From the NCBI GenBank assembly GCA_015655335.1, contig JAATFF010000095.1, forward strand, positions 1-36,134: a stretch of 36,134 bases of DNA, given 5' to 3'. This DNA is from Lysobacterales bacterium. GTDB taxonomy: Bacteria; Pseudomonadota; Gammaproteobacteria; Xanthomonadales; Rhodanobacteraceae. How positions within the stretch are numbered: the stretch's first letter is position 1; every line of letters begins with the position of its first letter. Shown one piece after another: positions 6,673-14,796 of the stretch. The notes below the pieces were generated by a model, which ran no database searches, was not told the origin of the DNA, and saw only the letters and a program-made list of their open reading frames with translations. A program made the position numbers and the translations under genes.

Positions 6673-8124
6673 ATGCCAAGCACTCGCCTCGCCAATCTGA
6701 TTGATGGCCGCCTGCAGGCGCCCCAGGACAATCGTTGGCTCGATATTCACGAGCCAGCCACCGGCACAGTGTTCGCGCACTGCCCCGATTCCACCGCTGC
6801 CGATGTCGATGCTGCCGTGCTCGCGGCGCAAAAAGCGGCACCCGCATGGATGACGACGCCATCGGATGAGCGCGCCCGCCTGCTTCATCGTCTCGCAGAT
6901 CTGATCGAAGCCAGACTCGACGAATTCGCCGAGCTCGAATCGCGCGATAGCGGCAAGCCGGTGGCCCTCGCCAAGCGCCTGGATATTCCGCGTGCGGTTT
7001 CCAATCTGCGTTTCTTCGCGGCCGCCGTCATGGCGTGGGACAGTGAATCGCACGCCATGGAGACCGGCGCGATCAACTACACGTTGCGCCGCCCTCTCGG
7101 TGTGGTCGGTTGCATCAGCCCATGGAATCTTCCGCTCTATCTTTTTACCTGGAAGATTGCCCCGGCTCTCGCCAGCGGCAACACGGTCGTGGCGAAGCCT
7201 TCGGAGATCACACCATGCACTGCCGCACGGCTCGGCGAGCTGAGTATCGAAGCAGGCTTTCCGCCCGGCGTACTGAATATTGTGCAGGGACGCGGCCCAA
7301 GCACTGGTCAGGCGATTGTCGAGCATCCTGCCGTCAAAGCGGTGTCCTTCACCGGTAGCACGCGCACCGGCGCCAGCATCGCCGCCACGGCAGCGCCGCA
7401 CTTCAAGAAAGTATCGCTGGAGCTTGGCGGCAAGAATCCGGCCATCGTTTTTGCCGATGCCGAACTTTCGGACGATAACCTGGACACCATCGTTCGCTCG
7501 GGCTTCGCCAACCAGGGCGAGATTTGCCTGTGCGGTTCGCGCTTGCTGGTGCAGCGTTCGATCTACGACACGTTTCGCGAACGCTATCTGGCGAAGGTAA
7601 ATGCCCTGCGCGTCGGCGATCCGCAGGATGCCGCCAGCGATTTGGGCGCCCTGGTTTCTCGCGAACATTTCGACAAAGTAATGCGTTGCATCGGGCAAGC
7701 ACGTGACGAAGGCGGCCACATTCTCACCGGCGGTCATGCATTGACGCTTTCCGGACGCTGCGCCGAGGGCTGGTTTATAGCGCCCACGGTGATCGAAGGA
7801 TTGTCGAACGACAGCGTCACCAACCAGCAGGAGATCTTCGGACCCGTCGTCACGCTGATACCGTTCGACGATGAGGCCGAGGCGTTGGCAATCGCCAATG
7901 GCACCGGTTATGGCCTTGCCGCTTCGCTATGGACCCGCGATCTTTCGCGTGCGCACCGGCTGGCCACGCAATTGGAATTCGGCATCGTGTGGATCAATTG
8001 CTGGCTGCTGCGCGACCTGCGCACGCCATTCGGCGGCAGCAAGCAATCCGGTGTCGGACGTGAAGGCGGAACAGAAGCACTGCGCTTCTTCACCGAACCA
8101 CGCAACATCTGCATTCGCTACTGA
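6673..8124 (+). CDS. 2-aminomuconate-6-semialdehyde dehydrogenase (ALDH8A1/AmnC type)
   Basis: NAD-dependent aldehyde dehydrogenase, 483 residues from the ATG at 6673. Seen: SPWNLPLYL, catalytic Glu250 in LELGGKN, catalytic Cys285 in NQGEICLCGSR, and EIFGPVV. The segments NQGEICLC, WINCWLLRDL and PFGGSKQSGVGREGG closely resemble human ALDH8A1 and bacterial 2-amino/2-hydroxymuconic semialdehyde dehydrogenases. The enzyme would oxidise 2-aminomuconate semialdehyde, made in kynurenine/tryptophan breakdown, to 2-aminomuconate. A gene for RidA-type 2-aminomuconate deaminase two genes downstream fits this. An ATG at 6628 would add 15 residues; the start is uncertain because neither site has a strong ribosome-binding site. 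2-Hydroxymuconic semialdehyde is the alternative substrate. Confidence 0.87.
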   Translation: MPSTRLANLIDGRLQAPQDNRWLDIHEPATGTVFAHCPDSTAADVDAAVLAAQKAAPAWMTTPSDERARLLHRLADLIEARLDEFAELESRDSGKPVALAKRLDIPRAVSNLRFFAAAVMAWDSESHAMETGAINYTLRRPLGVVGCISPWNLPLYLFTWKIAPALASGNTVVAKPSEITPCTAARLGELSIEAGFPPGVLNIVQGRGPSTGQAIVEHPAVKAVSFTGSTRTGASIAATAAPHFKKVSLELGGKNPAIVFADAELSDDNLDTIVRSGFANQGEICLCGSRLLVQRSIYDTFRERYLAKVNALRVGDPQDAASDLGALVSREHFDKVMRCIGQARDEGGHILTGGHALTLSGRCAEGWFIAPTVIEGLSNDSVTNQQEIFGPVVTLIPFDDEAEALAIANGTGYGLAASLWTRDLSRAHRLATQLEFGIVWINCWLLRDLRTPFGGSKQSGVGREGGTEALRFFTEPRNICIRY

Positions 8125-8134
8125 GGAAGACAAC

Positions 8135-8803
8135 TTGAGCAGCCCACTGCAGGATCTGATCGACAGCAACCGTCGCTGGTCAGCCGAAATGACTCGCGCT
8201 GATCCACAATTTTTCGAGCGCCTCGCCAAACAGCAGTCGCCCAAGTACCTGTGGATCGGATGCTCCGATTCGCGCGTACCCGCCACGCAGATCGTGGACT
8301 TGCCCCCCGGCGAGATCTTCGTACAGCGCAATGTGGCCAACGTGGTATCGCATACAGATCTGAACTGCCTCAGCACCATCCAGTTCGCCGTGGACGTGCT
8401 GAAGGTGGAACACATCATCGTGGTCGGCCATTACGGCTGCGGTGGTGTGCAGGCAGTGCTCGACGAACGACGGCTCGGCCTGGTCGACAACTGGCTGCGT
8501 CATGTGGGCGACGTGGCGCAAAAGCACACCGACACGCTCGCCTCGCTCAGCTCCATGTCTCTGCGCAACACGCGCTTGTGCGAACTCAACGCCATCGAAC
8601 AAGTCGTCAACGTGTGCCAAACCACCATCGTGATGGAAGCATGGGAGCGCGGACAGGCACTCTCGGTGCATGCTTGGTGTTACAGCCTGGCCAATGGGTA
8701 CATGCATGACCTGGGCATGCATGTCGATTCGCGCCAGTCACTGCGCCCGACTTATGAGCAAGCGCTACAACAACTGATGCGACACGTCGGAGAACCGCGA
8801 TGA
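8135..8803 (+). CDS. can: Beta-class carbonic anhydrase (Can type)
   Basis: Zinc enzyme converting CO2 and bicarbonate, 222 residues. The zinc and active-site residues match beta-CA: Cys43 and Asp45 in IGCSDSR, and His99 and Cys102 in GHYGCGG. The segments VQRNVANVVSHTDLNCLS and FAVDVLKVEHIIVVGHYGCGG match E. coli Can along their length. The start is TTG at 8135, preceded by GAGGAAG at good spacing; no ATG fits the conserved N-terminus. It lies 10 bp after the semialdehyde dehydrogenase gene and overlaps the RidA gene by 4 bp (ATGA), so it is embedded in that operon. The pathway downstream of 2-aminomuconate releases CO2, which may explain the placement, or the gene may simply be housekeeping. 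Confidence 0.95.
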   Translation: MSSPLQDLIDSNRRWSAEMTRADPQFFERLAKQQSPKYLWIGCSDSRVPATQIVDLPPGEIFVQRNVANVVSHTDLNCLSTIQFAVDVLKVEHIIVVGHYGCGGVQAVLDERRLGLVDNWLRHVGDVAQKHTDTLASLSSMSLRNTRLCELNAIEQVVNVCQTTIVMEAWERGQALSVHAWCYSLANGYMHDLGMHVDSRQSLRPTYEQALQQLMRHVGEPR

Positions 8804-9228
8804 GCGACGTGGTGCGCACGGATACGGCGCCAGCGCCGGTGGGTGCTTATCCGCATGCGCGACGTGTCGGCGACTTATTGTTTCTTTCCGGTGTTGGGCC
8901 GCGCCAACCTGGCACGAATGCCATCCCAGGCAATGTCCACGATGCCGATGGCCGATTGGTCGGCTACGACATCGAGCAACAATGCCGGCAGGTTTTCGCC
9001 AATGTGCGTGCGGTGCTGGAAGCCAGCGGTGCGCGCTGGGAGCACCTGATCGATGTCACGGTGTTTCTGACTGACATGACGCGCGACTTCCCCATCTACA
9101 ACCGTCTCTACGCCGAGCACTTCAAAGGCGTCGATGCCTGCCGCACTACACTAGGCATTACCGCACTGCCTACACCGATTGCCATCGAGCTCAAGTGCAT
9201 CGCAGCACTGCCGTCTTCGACGAGCTGA
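8800..9228 (+). CDS. RidA-family protein, probable 2-aminomuconate deaminase
   Basis: YjgF/RidA-family protein of 142 residues. The start PVGAYPHARRVGDLLFLSG, the GVGPR segment and the C-terminal TTLGITALPTPIAIELKCIA match 2-aminomuconate deaminases of the AmnD/NbaF type better than generic RidA. Those enzymes hydrolyse 2-aminomuconate to 4-oxalocrotonate and ammonia, which directly follows the semialdehyde dehydrogenase reaction. The start codon overlaps the carbonic anhydrase stop (ATGA), so translation is likely coupled. A terminator lies just downstream, making this the last gene of the cluster. A generic enamine/imine deaminase is the alternative. Confidence 0.87.
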   Translation: MSDVVRTDTAPAPVGAYPHARRVGDLLFLSGVGPRQPGTNAIPGNVHDADGRLVGYDIEQQCRQVFANVRAVLEASGARWEHLIDVTVFLTDMTRDFPIYNRLYAEHFKGVDACRTTLGITALPTPIAIELKCIAALPSSTS

Positions 9229-9235
9229 CATTAAA

Positions 9236-9264
9236 AACCCCGGCTGGCAGAGCCAACCGGGGTT
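9236..9264. terminator. Bidirectional terminator between RidA and the Asr-like gene
   Basis: AACCCCGG-C-TGG pairs with CCA-A-CCGGGGTT: a 12-position stem with one mismatch and a 5-base loop. Read on the minus strand it is followed by TTTTTAA, a good T-run for the small gene at 9296-9526. Read on the plus strand it ends the operon, but the tail (TTCTC) is weak. Confidence 0.8.
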
Positions 9265-9295
9265 CTCGGTATACCGAACCGTATTACAACAACGA

Positions 9296-9526
9296 TTACT
9301 TCCCGCCAGCCGTGCTGCTGGAAGCCGGAGCGGTGCTACTGGCTGCTTTCTTGTGCGACTTGTGGCTGGTCGACGACGTACCCGACTTCGCCTTGTGATG
9401 TTTGGCAGGAGCCGACGAGCTCGACGCAGCAGCCGGAGCGGCCGCCGAAGAATCCTGGGCGAACACCGAACCGGAGAGGGCCACACCAGCAACGAGCAGA
9501 GAAGCGATCGCAAGTTTACGCATCAT
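9296..9526 (-). CDS. Small exported Ala/Ser/Lys/His-rich protein, Asr-like
   Basis: About 76 residues. A clear signal peptide (MRKLAIASLLVAGVALSGSVFA) is followed by a low-complexity mature part of Ala, Ser, Pro, Thr, Lys and His, including KHHKAKSG and SHKSHKKAA. There are no cysteines. Composition and layout resemble the acid-shock protein Asr of enterobacteria; low-complexity similarity does not prove homology. Three adjacent ATGs exist at 9532, 9526 and 9523; 9526 has GAGG at the best spacing. The gene is alone, with a terminator shared with the convergent RidA gene. It may be a periplasmic basic protein for acid or metal stress. Confidence 0.72.
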   Translation of the reverse strand: MMRKLAIASLLVAGVALSGSVFAQDSSAAAPAAASSSSAPAKHHKAKSGTSSTSHKSHKKAASSTAPASSSTAGGK

Positions 9527-9709
9527 GATCATGAGCCTCGAGATTTTTTGATTGCCACGGACCCGGCCGGAACCCGGCAAACGCGGGCGGCGTGGCACTA
9601 CCAACAATGCATCGACTTCGGCATACCGGAACTGAACGGCAGTAAGGAATGATGAGGATTTGCTGACAAATTGACCAAGCTTCCCAAATCAGGCTCCAAA
9701 TACTGTTTT

Positions 9710-10498
9710 CTACCGAAATTCGTCTAGACATTTTTGTAACAATTGGCGAATCGTGCCCTGCACCATGGGTGCCTTCGTTGCATCCCAAACGAAATTTTCT
9801 TCGTTCATGTACTGACACTGGGCCAGCTCCAGCTGCACGGCGTGAATACGCTCGCTCGGTTGCCCGAAATGGCGCGTGATGTAGCCCCCTTTGAAACGTC
9901 CGTTGAGCACGAAGTCGTAGCGCGATTGCGCCTCCATGACGCGGGTAAGGCTCCATTGCAGATCAGCGCTGCAACTGGATCCGTCGGCCGTGCCGAGATT
10001 GAAATCCGGCAACCGCCCTTCGAATAGCATAGGCACGCGACTGCGAATCGAATGCCCTTCCCACAGCACTACCCGGCCATATTGTGCTTTCAATCGCGCA
10101 ATTTCTTCCGCCAACGCCAGGTGATAGGGATGCCACCATGTATCGACTCGTTGGCGAATTTCGTCAGCATCCGGTTCCTGGCCATCCAAGTAAAGCGGCT
10201 CGCCATCGAAGCCGATGGTGGGAACCAGACCGGTTTCACGCCGCCCGGGATACAAGGCCTGCCCGTCGGCAGGACGATTGAGATCGATCACGTAGCGCGA
10301 TGCCACCGGCTTTAGCACGCTGGCGCCCAGCTCCTGGGCAAGTGGTTCGTACAACCGCGCGACATGCCAGTCGGTATCGGGCGAGCGACGTGCTGACGGA
10401 TGCAGGCGCTTTGTCAGTTGCTCGGGAATGTAGCTGCCGTCATGCGGCAAGCTGATCAGGAGCGGCGCGCTGCCGCGTGTAAGGGTGAAGGTTTCCAT
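9710..10498 (-). CDS. hutG: N-formylglutamate deformylase (HutG type)
   Basis: Hydrolyses N-formyl-L-glutamate to glutamate and formate, the last step of one histidine-degradation route. It has 262 residues, normal for the family. Diagnostic segments are LLISLPHDGSYIP near the start, SPDTDWHV, VIDLNRP and LWEGHSIRS, whose histidines and acidic residues fit a zinc-type amidohydrolase. No other hut gene is near. It starts 24 bp after the gor stop and shares its strand, so it may be read with gor and the DadA-like gene. No terminator is evident in the 183 bp after it. Confidence 0.92.
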   Translation of the reverse strand: METFTLTRGSAPLLISLPHDGSYIPEQLTKRLHPSARRSPDTDWHVARLYEPLAQELGASVLKPVASRYVIDLNRPADGQALYPGRRETGLVPTIGFDGEPLYLDGQEPDADEIRQRVDTWWHPYHLALAEEIARLKAQYGRVVLWEGHSIRSRVPMLFEGRLPDFNLGTADGSSCSADLQWSLTRVMEAQSRYDFVLNGRFKGGYITRHFGQPSERIHAVQLELAQCQYMNEENFVWDATKAPMVQGTIRQLLQKCLDEFR

Positions 10499-10522
10499 CT
10501 ACTGAGTTTGTACCGTTCCCAC

Positions 10523-11869
10523 TCAATGCAGCAACAGCAGCTCCTCGGCTGCCGTCGGATGAATCGCAATGGCCGCCTTCAGGTCGCGCCAATACAGGCC
10601 GTTCTGCATGGCCACCGCAAAACCTTGCAGCAATTCGTCGCTGCCCGGTCCCAGCACGTGAATGCCGACCACTTTGCGATCGGCCCCAATGCAAACAAGC
10701 TTGATCACGCTTTGTTCCGAACGTCCCGCCACCATCCACTGTAGCGGCGTATGGCGTCCGCTGTGTACGCTCACAGCATCGCCGTGGCGGGCGCGCGCTT
10801 GCCGCTCGGTCAGCCCGACCATGCCCAACGGCGGCTCGGCAAAGAGCACACTGGGAATGGCGCTGTCGTCGAATTTGGCATCGGGATCACCGCCGACCAG
10901 CCGCTCAGCCAGCGCGCGGCCCGCGGCAACGGCAACCGGCGTCAGCGGCTTACGGTCGGTCACGTCCCCAACGGCGCAAATGCCCGGCACACTCGTGTTC
11001 TGGTAGGCATCGACCAGCACATGACCACGTTCGTCGCAGGCGACACCGACTTGTTCCAACCCCATGCCGCCACTGTTCGGGACGCGCCCGACAGCCCACA
11101 ACAACGCGTCGAACGCACCATATTCAACACCATCGGCCGTCTCCAGGGTGATCGCGCCGGGCTCGCCGCGCGCCGCGGTCACGTGTGCGTTGCGCACGAC
11201 GCGAATGCCATGAGCCTGCATTTGCGTCGATAACACCTCGACCAACTCGATGTCGAAGCCGGACAGTAAATCCTCGCGAACCAACAGATCCACCATGCAG
11301 CCCAGCGCATGCAGAACGCAGGCGAATTCCACCGCCACGTAACCGCCGCCCACGATAGCGATGCGCTGCGGCGGCGACTCGAGCGTGAAGATGTCATCGG
11401 AAAGCATGCCAAGTTCGAAGCCCGGCACATCCAGTCGACGAGGATGTGCGCCCGTTGCGATCACAATTTGCGGCGCACTCGCTCGCAAACCTGTTGCCGT
11501 CGCCACCGTGTCGGTCGAAAGCAGGTGCGCCGCTTCGGCGATCACGCGGATGCCGGCCGCGTGAAGACGTGTTTCATAACGGCTGCGAATGCCGGCGATG
11601 TAGCGGTCTCGCAACTGGCGAAAGCGCGCCCAGTCCAATCGCAAGGGCGTCGTTTCGAAGCCGAAATCCGCCGCGAGGCGATGCATGTCTGCCATCTGCG
11701 CGGCAAACCACATGGCCTTCTTCGGCACGCAGCCACGGTTTACGCAGGTGCCTCCGAGTGCATCTGGATCAAATAGCGCCACCCGCGCGCCCAATCTCGT
11801 TGCATGCTGTGCAACGCTCAATCCACCAGAACCCGCTCCCAAGACGATCAGATCGAAGCGTTCGCTCAT
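10523..11869 (-). CDS. gor: Glutathione-disulfide reductase
   Basis: FAD/NADPH enzyme that regenerates reduced glutathione, 448 residues, the usual length. The FAD-binding motif LGAGSGG lies at about 10-16, and the redox-active pair is C42/C47 in GGTCVNRGCVPKK. The NADPH-binding motif VGGGYVAVEFA follows, then AVGDVTDRKPLTPVA, and the C-terminal catalytic AIHPTAAEE. The sequence is of the gor type rather than dihydrolipoamide or mercuric reductase (no extra N- or C-terminal domains). It starts 43 bp after the DadA-like gene and is followed 24 bp later by hutG. Confidence 0.95.
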   Translation of the reverse strand: MSERFDLIVLGAGSGGLSVAQHATRLGARVALFDPDALGGTCVNRGCVPKKAMWFAAQMADMHRLAADFGFETTPLRLDWARFRQLRDRYIAGIRSRYETRLHAAGIRVIAEAAHLLSTDTVATATGLRASAPQIVIATGAHPRRLDVPGFELGMLSDDIFTLESPPQRIAIVGGGYVAVEFACVLHALGCMVDLLVREDLLSGFDIELVEVLSTQMQAHGIRVVRNAHVTAARGEPGAITLETADGVEYGAFDALLWAVGRVPNSGGMGLEQVGVACDERGHVLVDAYQNTSVPGICAVGDVTDRKPLTPVAVAAGRALAERLVGGDPDAKFDDSAIPSVLFAEPPLGMVGLTERQARARHGDAVSVHSGRHTPLQWMVAGRSEQSVIKLVCIGADRKVVGIHVLGPGSDELLQGFAVAMQNGLYWRDLKAAIAIHPTAAEELLLLH

Positions 11870-11912
11870 TCTTCATCTCCGTTCTGCGCGCACTGGCTGG
11901 ACGACATCGCCA

Positions 11913-13172
11913 CTACAAGCCGAAACGTGCCGGCGCGTAGGGCATGGGATCGAACGCGGGAGTCTTACCGCCAAACTGTGCGGCAACCAATTCGCCGGTT
12001 GCCGCCGACATGCTTACGCCCAACATACCGTGTGCGGTGGCCAGATGCAGGTTCGACCATCGCGTACTGGGGCCGATGATCGGTATCTCGTCCACGCTCA
12101 TCGGCCGCCAACCCCACCACTCCTCCTGCAGCTCAGGACCCTCCGGCTCGTGCAAGCCCTCGGCCGCGCCACGCCGCAGTGCATTGAGCCGTGTGCGATT
12201 GAGTCCCTCCGCATAACCGGAGAACTCCATGGTGCTGCCCAGACGGAAGCCACTCTCCCACGTGGTGACACATACAGCAGCCTCGCGCAGCACGAGTGCA
12301 TGGCGTGGTGCACGCGCCGGTCGACTGTAGGTCAGCGAATAACCTTTGCCAGGCTGCATAGGCAGACGCAAACCAAGACGCTGCCCTAGCAGTGGCGACC
12401 AAGCGCCCAACGCCATCAGCACGCGTTCGCCGGCGAAATCGCCGCGATTCGTGCCGACTCGGACGATACGGCGCCCGTCGGTTTCAAAACGTTCGATCTT
12501 GGCGCCGGTTTCGATCACGCCGCCACGTTCGCGCACCAAACGGGCCAATTCGGCCACGTAGCGGTCCGGGCGCAAGCGTGCGTCCTCGGGATGAAATAAG
12601 CCCCCTTGCACGCCCGGCTTAAGCGCCGGCTCCATCGCTTCGGTCTCCTCTCCGCTCAAGCGCTGGACAGGAACACCCAAACGATCGAGCAGTGCCGCGT
12701 GATGTCGTACGTCGGCCGTTAGCTTTGCCGTGCTTCGATACACGTAGAGCTGGCCCGCCTCGACAAACTCGCAGTCCAGCTGTTCGTCGTGTATCAGATC
12801 ACCAAGCAAGCAACGAGAACGCTGGAGAATGGCCGAGCGCGCCTGGGCGGCGCGCTGAAAATCCTGCCAGTTGCAGTGCCGGGCAAAGCCCAACAGCCAG
12901 CGCAAGCGCGGAGCGTCGAATCGTGGATTGAGATACAGCGGGGCGTCCGCGCGAAGCATCGAGCGCAGGGCTACGCCCAGCATGCCCGGCATCGCCAACG
13001 GCGCGGCGTGGCTGGGGGTGATCGTGCCGCAGTTGCCGTGCGAGCTGCCGCACCCGGGAGTCCCCTGCTCCAGCACTCGCACACTGGCGCCGCCCTTGAG
13101 CAGATACAGCGCACAGGACAGCCCAATCACACCACCGCCAAGGATCAATACATCGCTACGGGAAGCATCCAT
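11913..13172 (-). CDS. DadA-like FAD-dependent D-amino acid dehydrogenase
   Basis: FAD-dependent amine/amino-acid oxidoreductase, 419 residues. The dinucleotide motif LGGGVIGLSCALYLLKGG occupies about residues 11-28. Family features include SHGNCGTITPSHAAPL, GGLFHPEDARLRPDRYV in the middle, and a C-terminal NLHLATAHGMLGVSMSAATGELVA typical of the DAO/DadA family. Probable reaction: oxidative deamination of D-amino acids, or of proline-type substrates, at the membrane. There is no alanine racemase (dadX) neighbour, so the substrate is open. TACAAT lies 7 bp before the ATG (plus 13179-13184), preceded by a palindrome, suggesting a leaderless transcript. The gene may be first in an operon with gor and hutG. 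Confidence 0.86.
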   Translation of the reverse strand: MDASRSDVLILGGGVIGLSCALYLLKGGASVRVLEQGTPGCGSSHGNCGTITPSHAAPLAMPGMLGVALRSMLRADAPLYLNPRFDAPRLRWLLGFARHCNWQDFQRAAQARSAILQRSRCLLGDLIHDEQLDCEFVEAGQLYVYRSTAKLTADVRHHAALLDRLGVPVQRLSGEETEAMEPALKPGVQGGLFHPEDARLRPDRYVAELARLVRERGGVIETGAKIERFETDGRRIVRVGTNRGDFAGERVLMALGAWSPLLGQRLGLRLPMQPGKGYSLTYSRPARAPRHALVLREAAVCVTTWESGFRLGSTMEFSGYAEGLNRTRLNALRRGAAEGLHEPEGPELQEEWWGWRPMSVDEIPIIGPSTRWSNLHLATAHGMLGVSMSAATGELVAAQFGGKTPAFDPMPYAPARFGL

Positions 13173-13178
13173 CGGCCC

Positions 13179-13201
13179 ATTGTAGCGATCCTGAGGATCG
13201 C
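13179..13201 (-). promoter_or_regulatory. Promoter with spacer palindrome upstream of the DadA-like gene
   Basis: On the minus strand the -10 TACAAT (plus 13179-13184) lies so that transcription would begin at about the A of the ATG (13172). Immediately upstream, 13185-13201 is a perfect 7-3-7 palindrome, GCGATCC-TGA-GGATCGC, filling the usual 17-bp spacer. The -35 is poor. A regulator binding the palindrome is plausible but inferred. Confidence 0.4.
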
Positions 13202-13318
13202 CTTATGCCTCTACTTAGCCCATGTTGCAGCAAAGGCAACGATCCCGCCCAAATTGGTACTTGCGCGAAGCCGCGCATCGTCGCAGTCTGATGTCGCGCA
13301 ACCACGACATTTTCCCCA

Positions 13319-14683
13319 ATGCCAATGCGTCCAGTGAAGGTGATGTGCCTGTTTTGCACGACCGTGCTACTGGCATCGACCAGCGCGCACGCACAACCAT
13401 CTGTGCCTTCGACCAACGAATTGCTGAAGCAGTTCGGAGCCGCACCGAACGGCCTAGCTCGCTACAACTATCTTAATTCGGTCGTCCCCGTGCTCGACGG
13501 CGACAACAAACTACTTGCGCAGCAATTGCTGGCTACCGTGGATAGCGAGTTGGGCCTGTACAACGAAGCGGTGATCGCGTTCCCATTCGACAATCGCATT
13601 GCGCCGCCCAAAAACACACCGTTGCCGCACACCGACGCCTGGCATAGCGTCAATGCCGCCGATGCTGTTGCGAGCCTTGCTGCCCAGCGTCATATCGTGA
13701 TGATCAACGAAGCCCATCACGATGCGCATACACGCGAATTGACACTAGCGTTGCTGCCGCGCCTGCGGGCCTTGGGTTTTCGCTATTTTGCCGTTGAAGC
13801 TCTCAGCGACAAGGATACCGACCTGATGCATCGCGGCTACGCGACCGATACATCGGGCAGCGAATATTTACTTGAGCCGCTCTATGGCGAAATCGTGCGC
13901 CAAGCGATCAGGCTCGGCTACATCCTCGTGCCTTACGATTCCGATTCGGCATCCATCAATGATCGTGACGCCAAGCAAGCGAACACGCTTTACGAAAAAG
14001 TATTTGCGAAGGATCCGCAAGCCAAACTCTTTGTGCACGCCGGTTATTCCCACATCGATAAAGCCCCCGGCAATCTGGGCGACGATATCAAGCCCATGGC
14101 TATGCAACTCAAGGGCCTGAGCGGCTACGACCCTCTTTGCGTCGATCAAGTGCAATTTCGAGATGTGGCCGTCGGCGGTCTCGACTTTGGTTTTTACGCC
14201 AAGGTCGCCTCGCTTTTCTCCTCGCAAAACCCGATTGTCCTGCGCGATCAGCAGACGGACACCATCTGGAGCGCGGATCCCCGACAACACGACGTTACCG
14301 TCATTCTCCCGCCCGTGGCCGCACGCGACCTCGACACCAACGACAGCAAGAATCTCGACTTCAAACTCGACGTCCTGCGCCATATCGTCGTACTGCCACG
14401 CGAGCCCTTCGATATCGACAAACGGCCATCATGGCTGACACTTGGCGGCAAACGGTTTGCCTATCCGATCAGCACTGAGCTGTGCACAAAACAGATTCCC
14501 TGCGTGGTCGATGCTTACTACCCCAATGAGCCGGACAACGCGGTTCCTGCCGACCGCTACACCTTTGCCAGTCCGGGCGCGCGCAACGTGCTGTATCTCT
14601 ACCCCGGGCATTACCGCCTGCGCGCCTGGAATGCTCAGGGCACAACCTTGTCCCAGCAAGAGATCAACGTTACAACGCCCTGA
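13319..14683 (+). CDS. Secreted protein with Tiki/ChaN/EreA-like signature
   Basis: 454 residues with a signal peptide ending near STSAHA. I do not recognise a named family. Residues about 120-160, HIVMINEAHHDAHTRELTLALL followed by GFRYFAVEAL, look like the G-E-x-H core of the TraB/ChaN/erythromycin-esterase-like (Tiki) superfamily. A later KLFVHAGYSHIDK could supply another conserved histidine. The C-terminal ~100 residues (CVVDAYYPNEPDN to YPGHYRLRAWNAQG) look like a separate beta-sandwich domain. It could be a periplasmic hydrolase or metal/haem-binding protein. The start at 13319 has no clear ribosome-binding site; ATGs at 13325 and 13343 are alternatives. A terminator lies 83 bp downstream. 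Confidence 0.72.
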   Translation: MPMRPVKVMCLFCTTVLLASTSAHAQPSVPSTNELLKQFGAAPNGLARYNYLNSVVPVLDGDNKLLAQQLLATVDSELGLYNEAVIAFPFDNRIAPPKNTPLPHTDAWHSVNAADAVASLAAQRHIVMINEAHHDAHTRELTLALLPRLRALGFRYFAVEALSDKDTDLMHRGYATDTSGSEYLLEPLYGEIVRQAIRLGYILVPYDSDSASINDRDAKQANTLYEKVFAKDPQAKLFVHAGYSHIDKAPGNLGDDIKPMAMQLKGLSGYDPLCVDQVQFRDVAVGGLDFGFYAKVASLFSSQNPIVLRDQQTDTIWSADPRQHDVTVILPPVAARDLDTNDSKNLDFKLDVLRHIVVLPREPFDIDKRPSWLTLGGKRFAYPISTELCTKQIPCVVDAYYPNEPDNAVPADRYTFASPGARNVLYLYPGHYRLRAWNAQGTTLSQQEINVTTP

Positions 14684-14765
14684 TCGTTGTGCCGTTAGCA
14701 ACGTTTCCGCCCCATCAACCTCGTCTAATCCCTAAGAACTTCCCTACAACCTATTGATTTGCTAT

Positions 14766-14796
14766 AACCTCGGCGCAAACCACGCCGAGGTTTTTT
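14766..14796 (+). terminator. Rho-independent terminator abutting the next start codon
   Basis: A 10-bp perfect stem, AACCTCGGCG (14766-14775) with CGCCGAGGTT (14783-14792), has a 7-base loop and six T's to 14796. It ends the secreted-protein gene. The ATG of the NlpC/P60 gene begins at 14797, and the GAGG that would serve as its ribosome-binding site (14787-14790) lies inside the 3' arm. Confidence 0.85.

Noticed and set aside
6415-7737. 440-codon antisense frame opposite the aldehyde dehydrogenase
   Set aside because: Same reason; the plus strand encodes an enzyme with all catalytic residues.
9527-9709. 183-bp gap between the Asr-like gene and hutG
   Set aside because: Looked for a terminator, promoter or small gene; nothing convincing seen.
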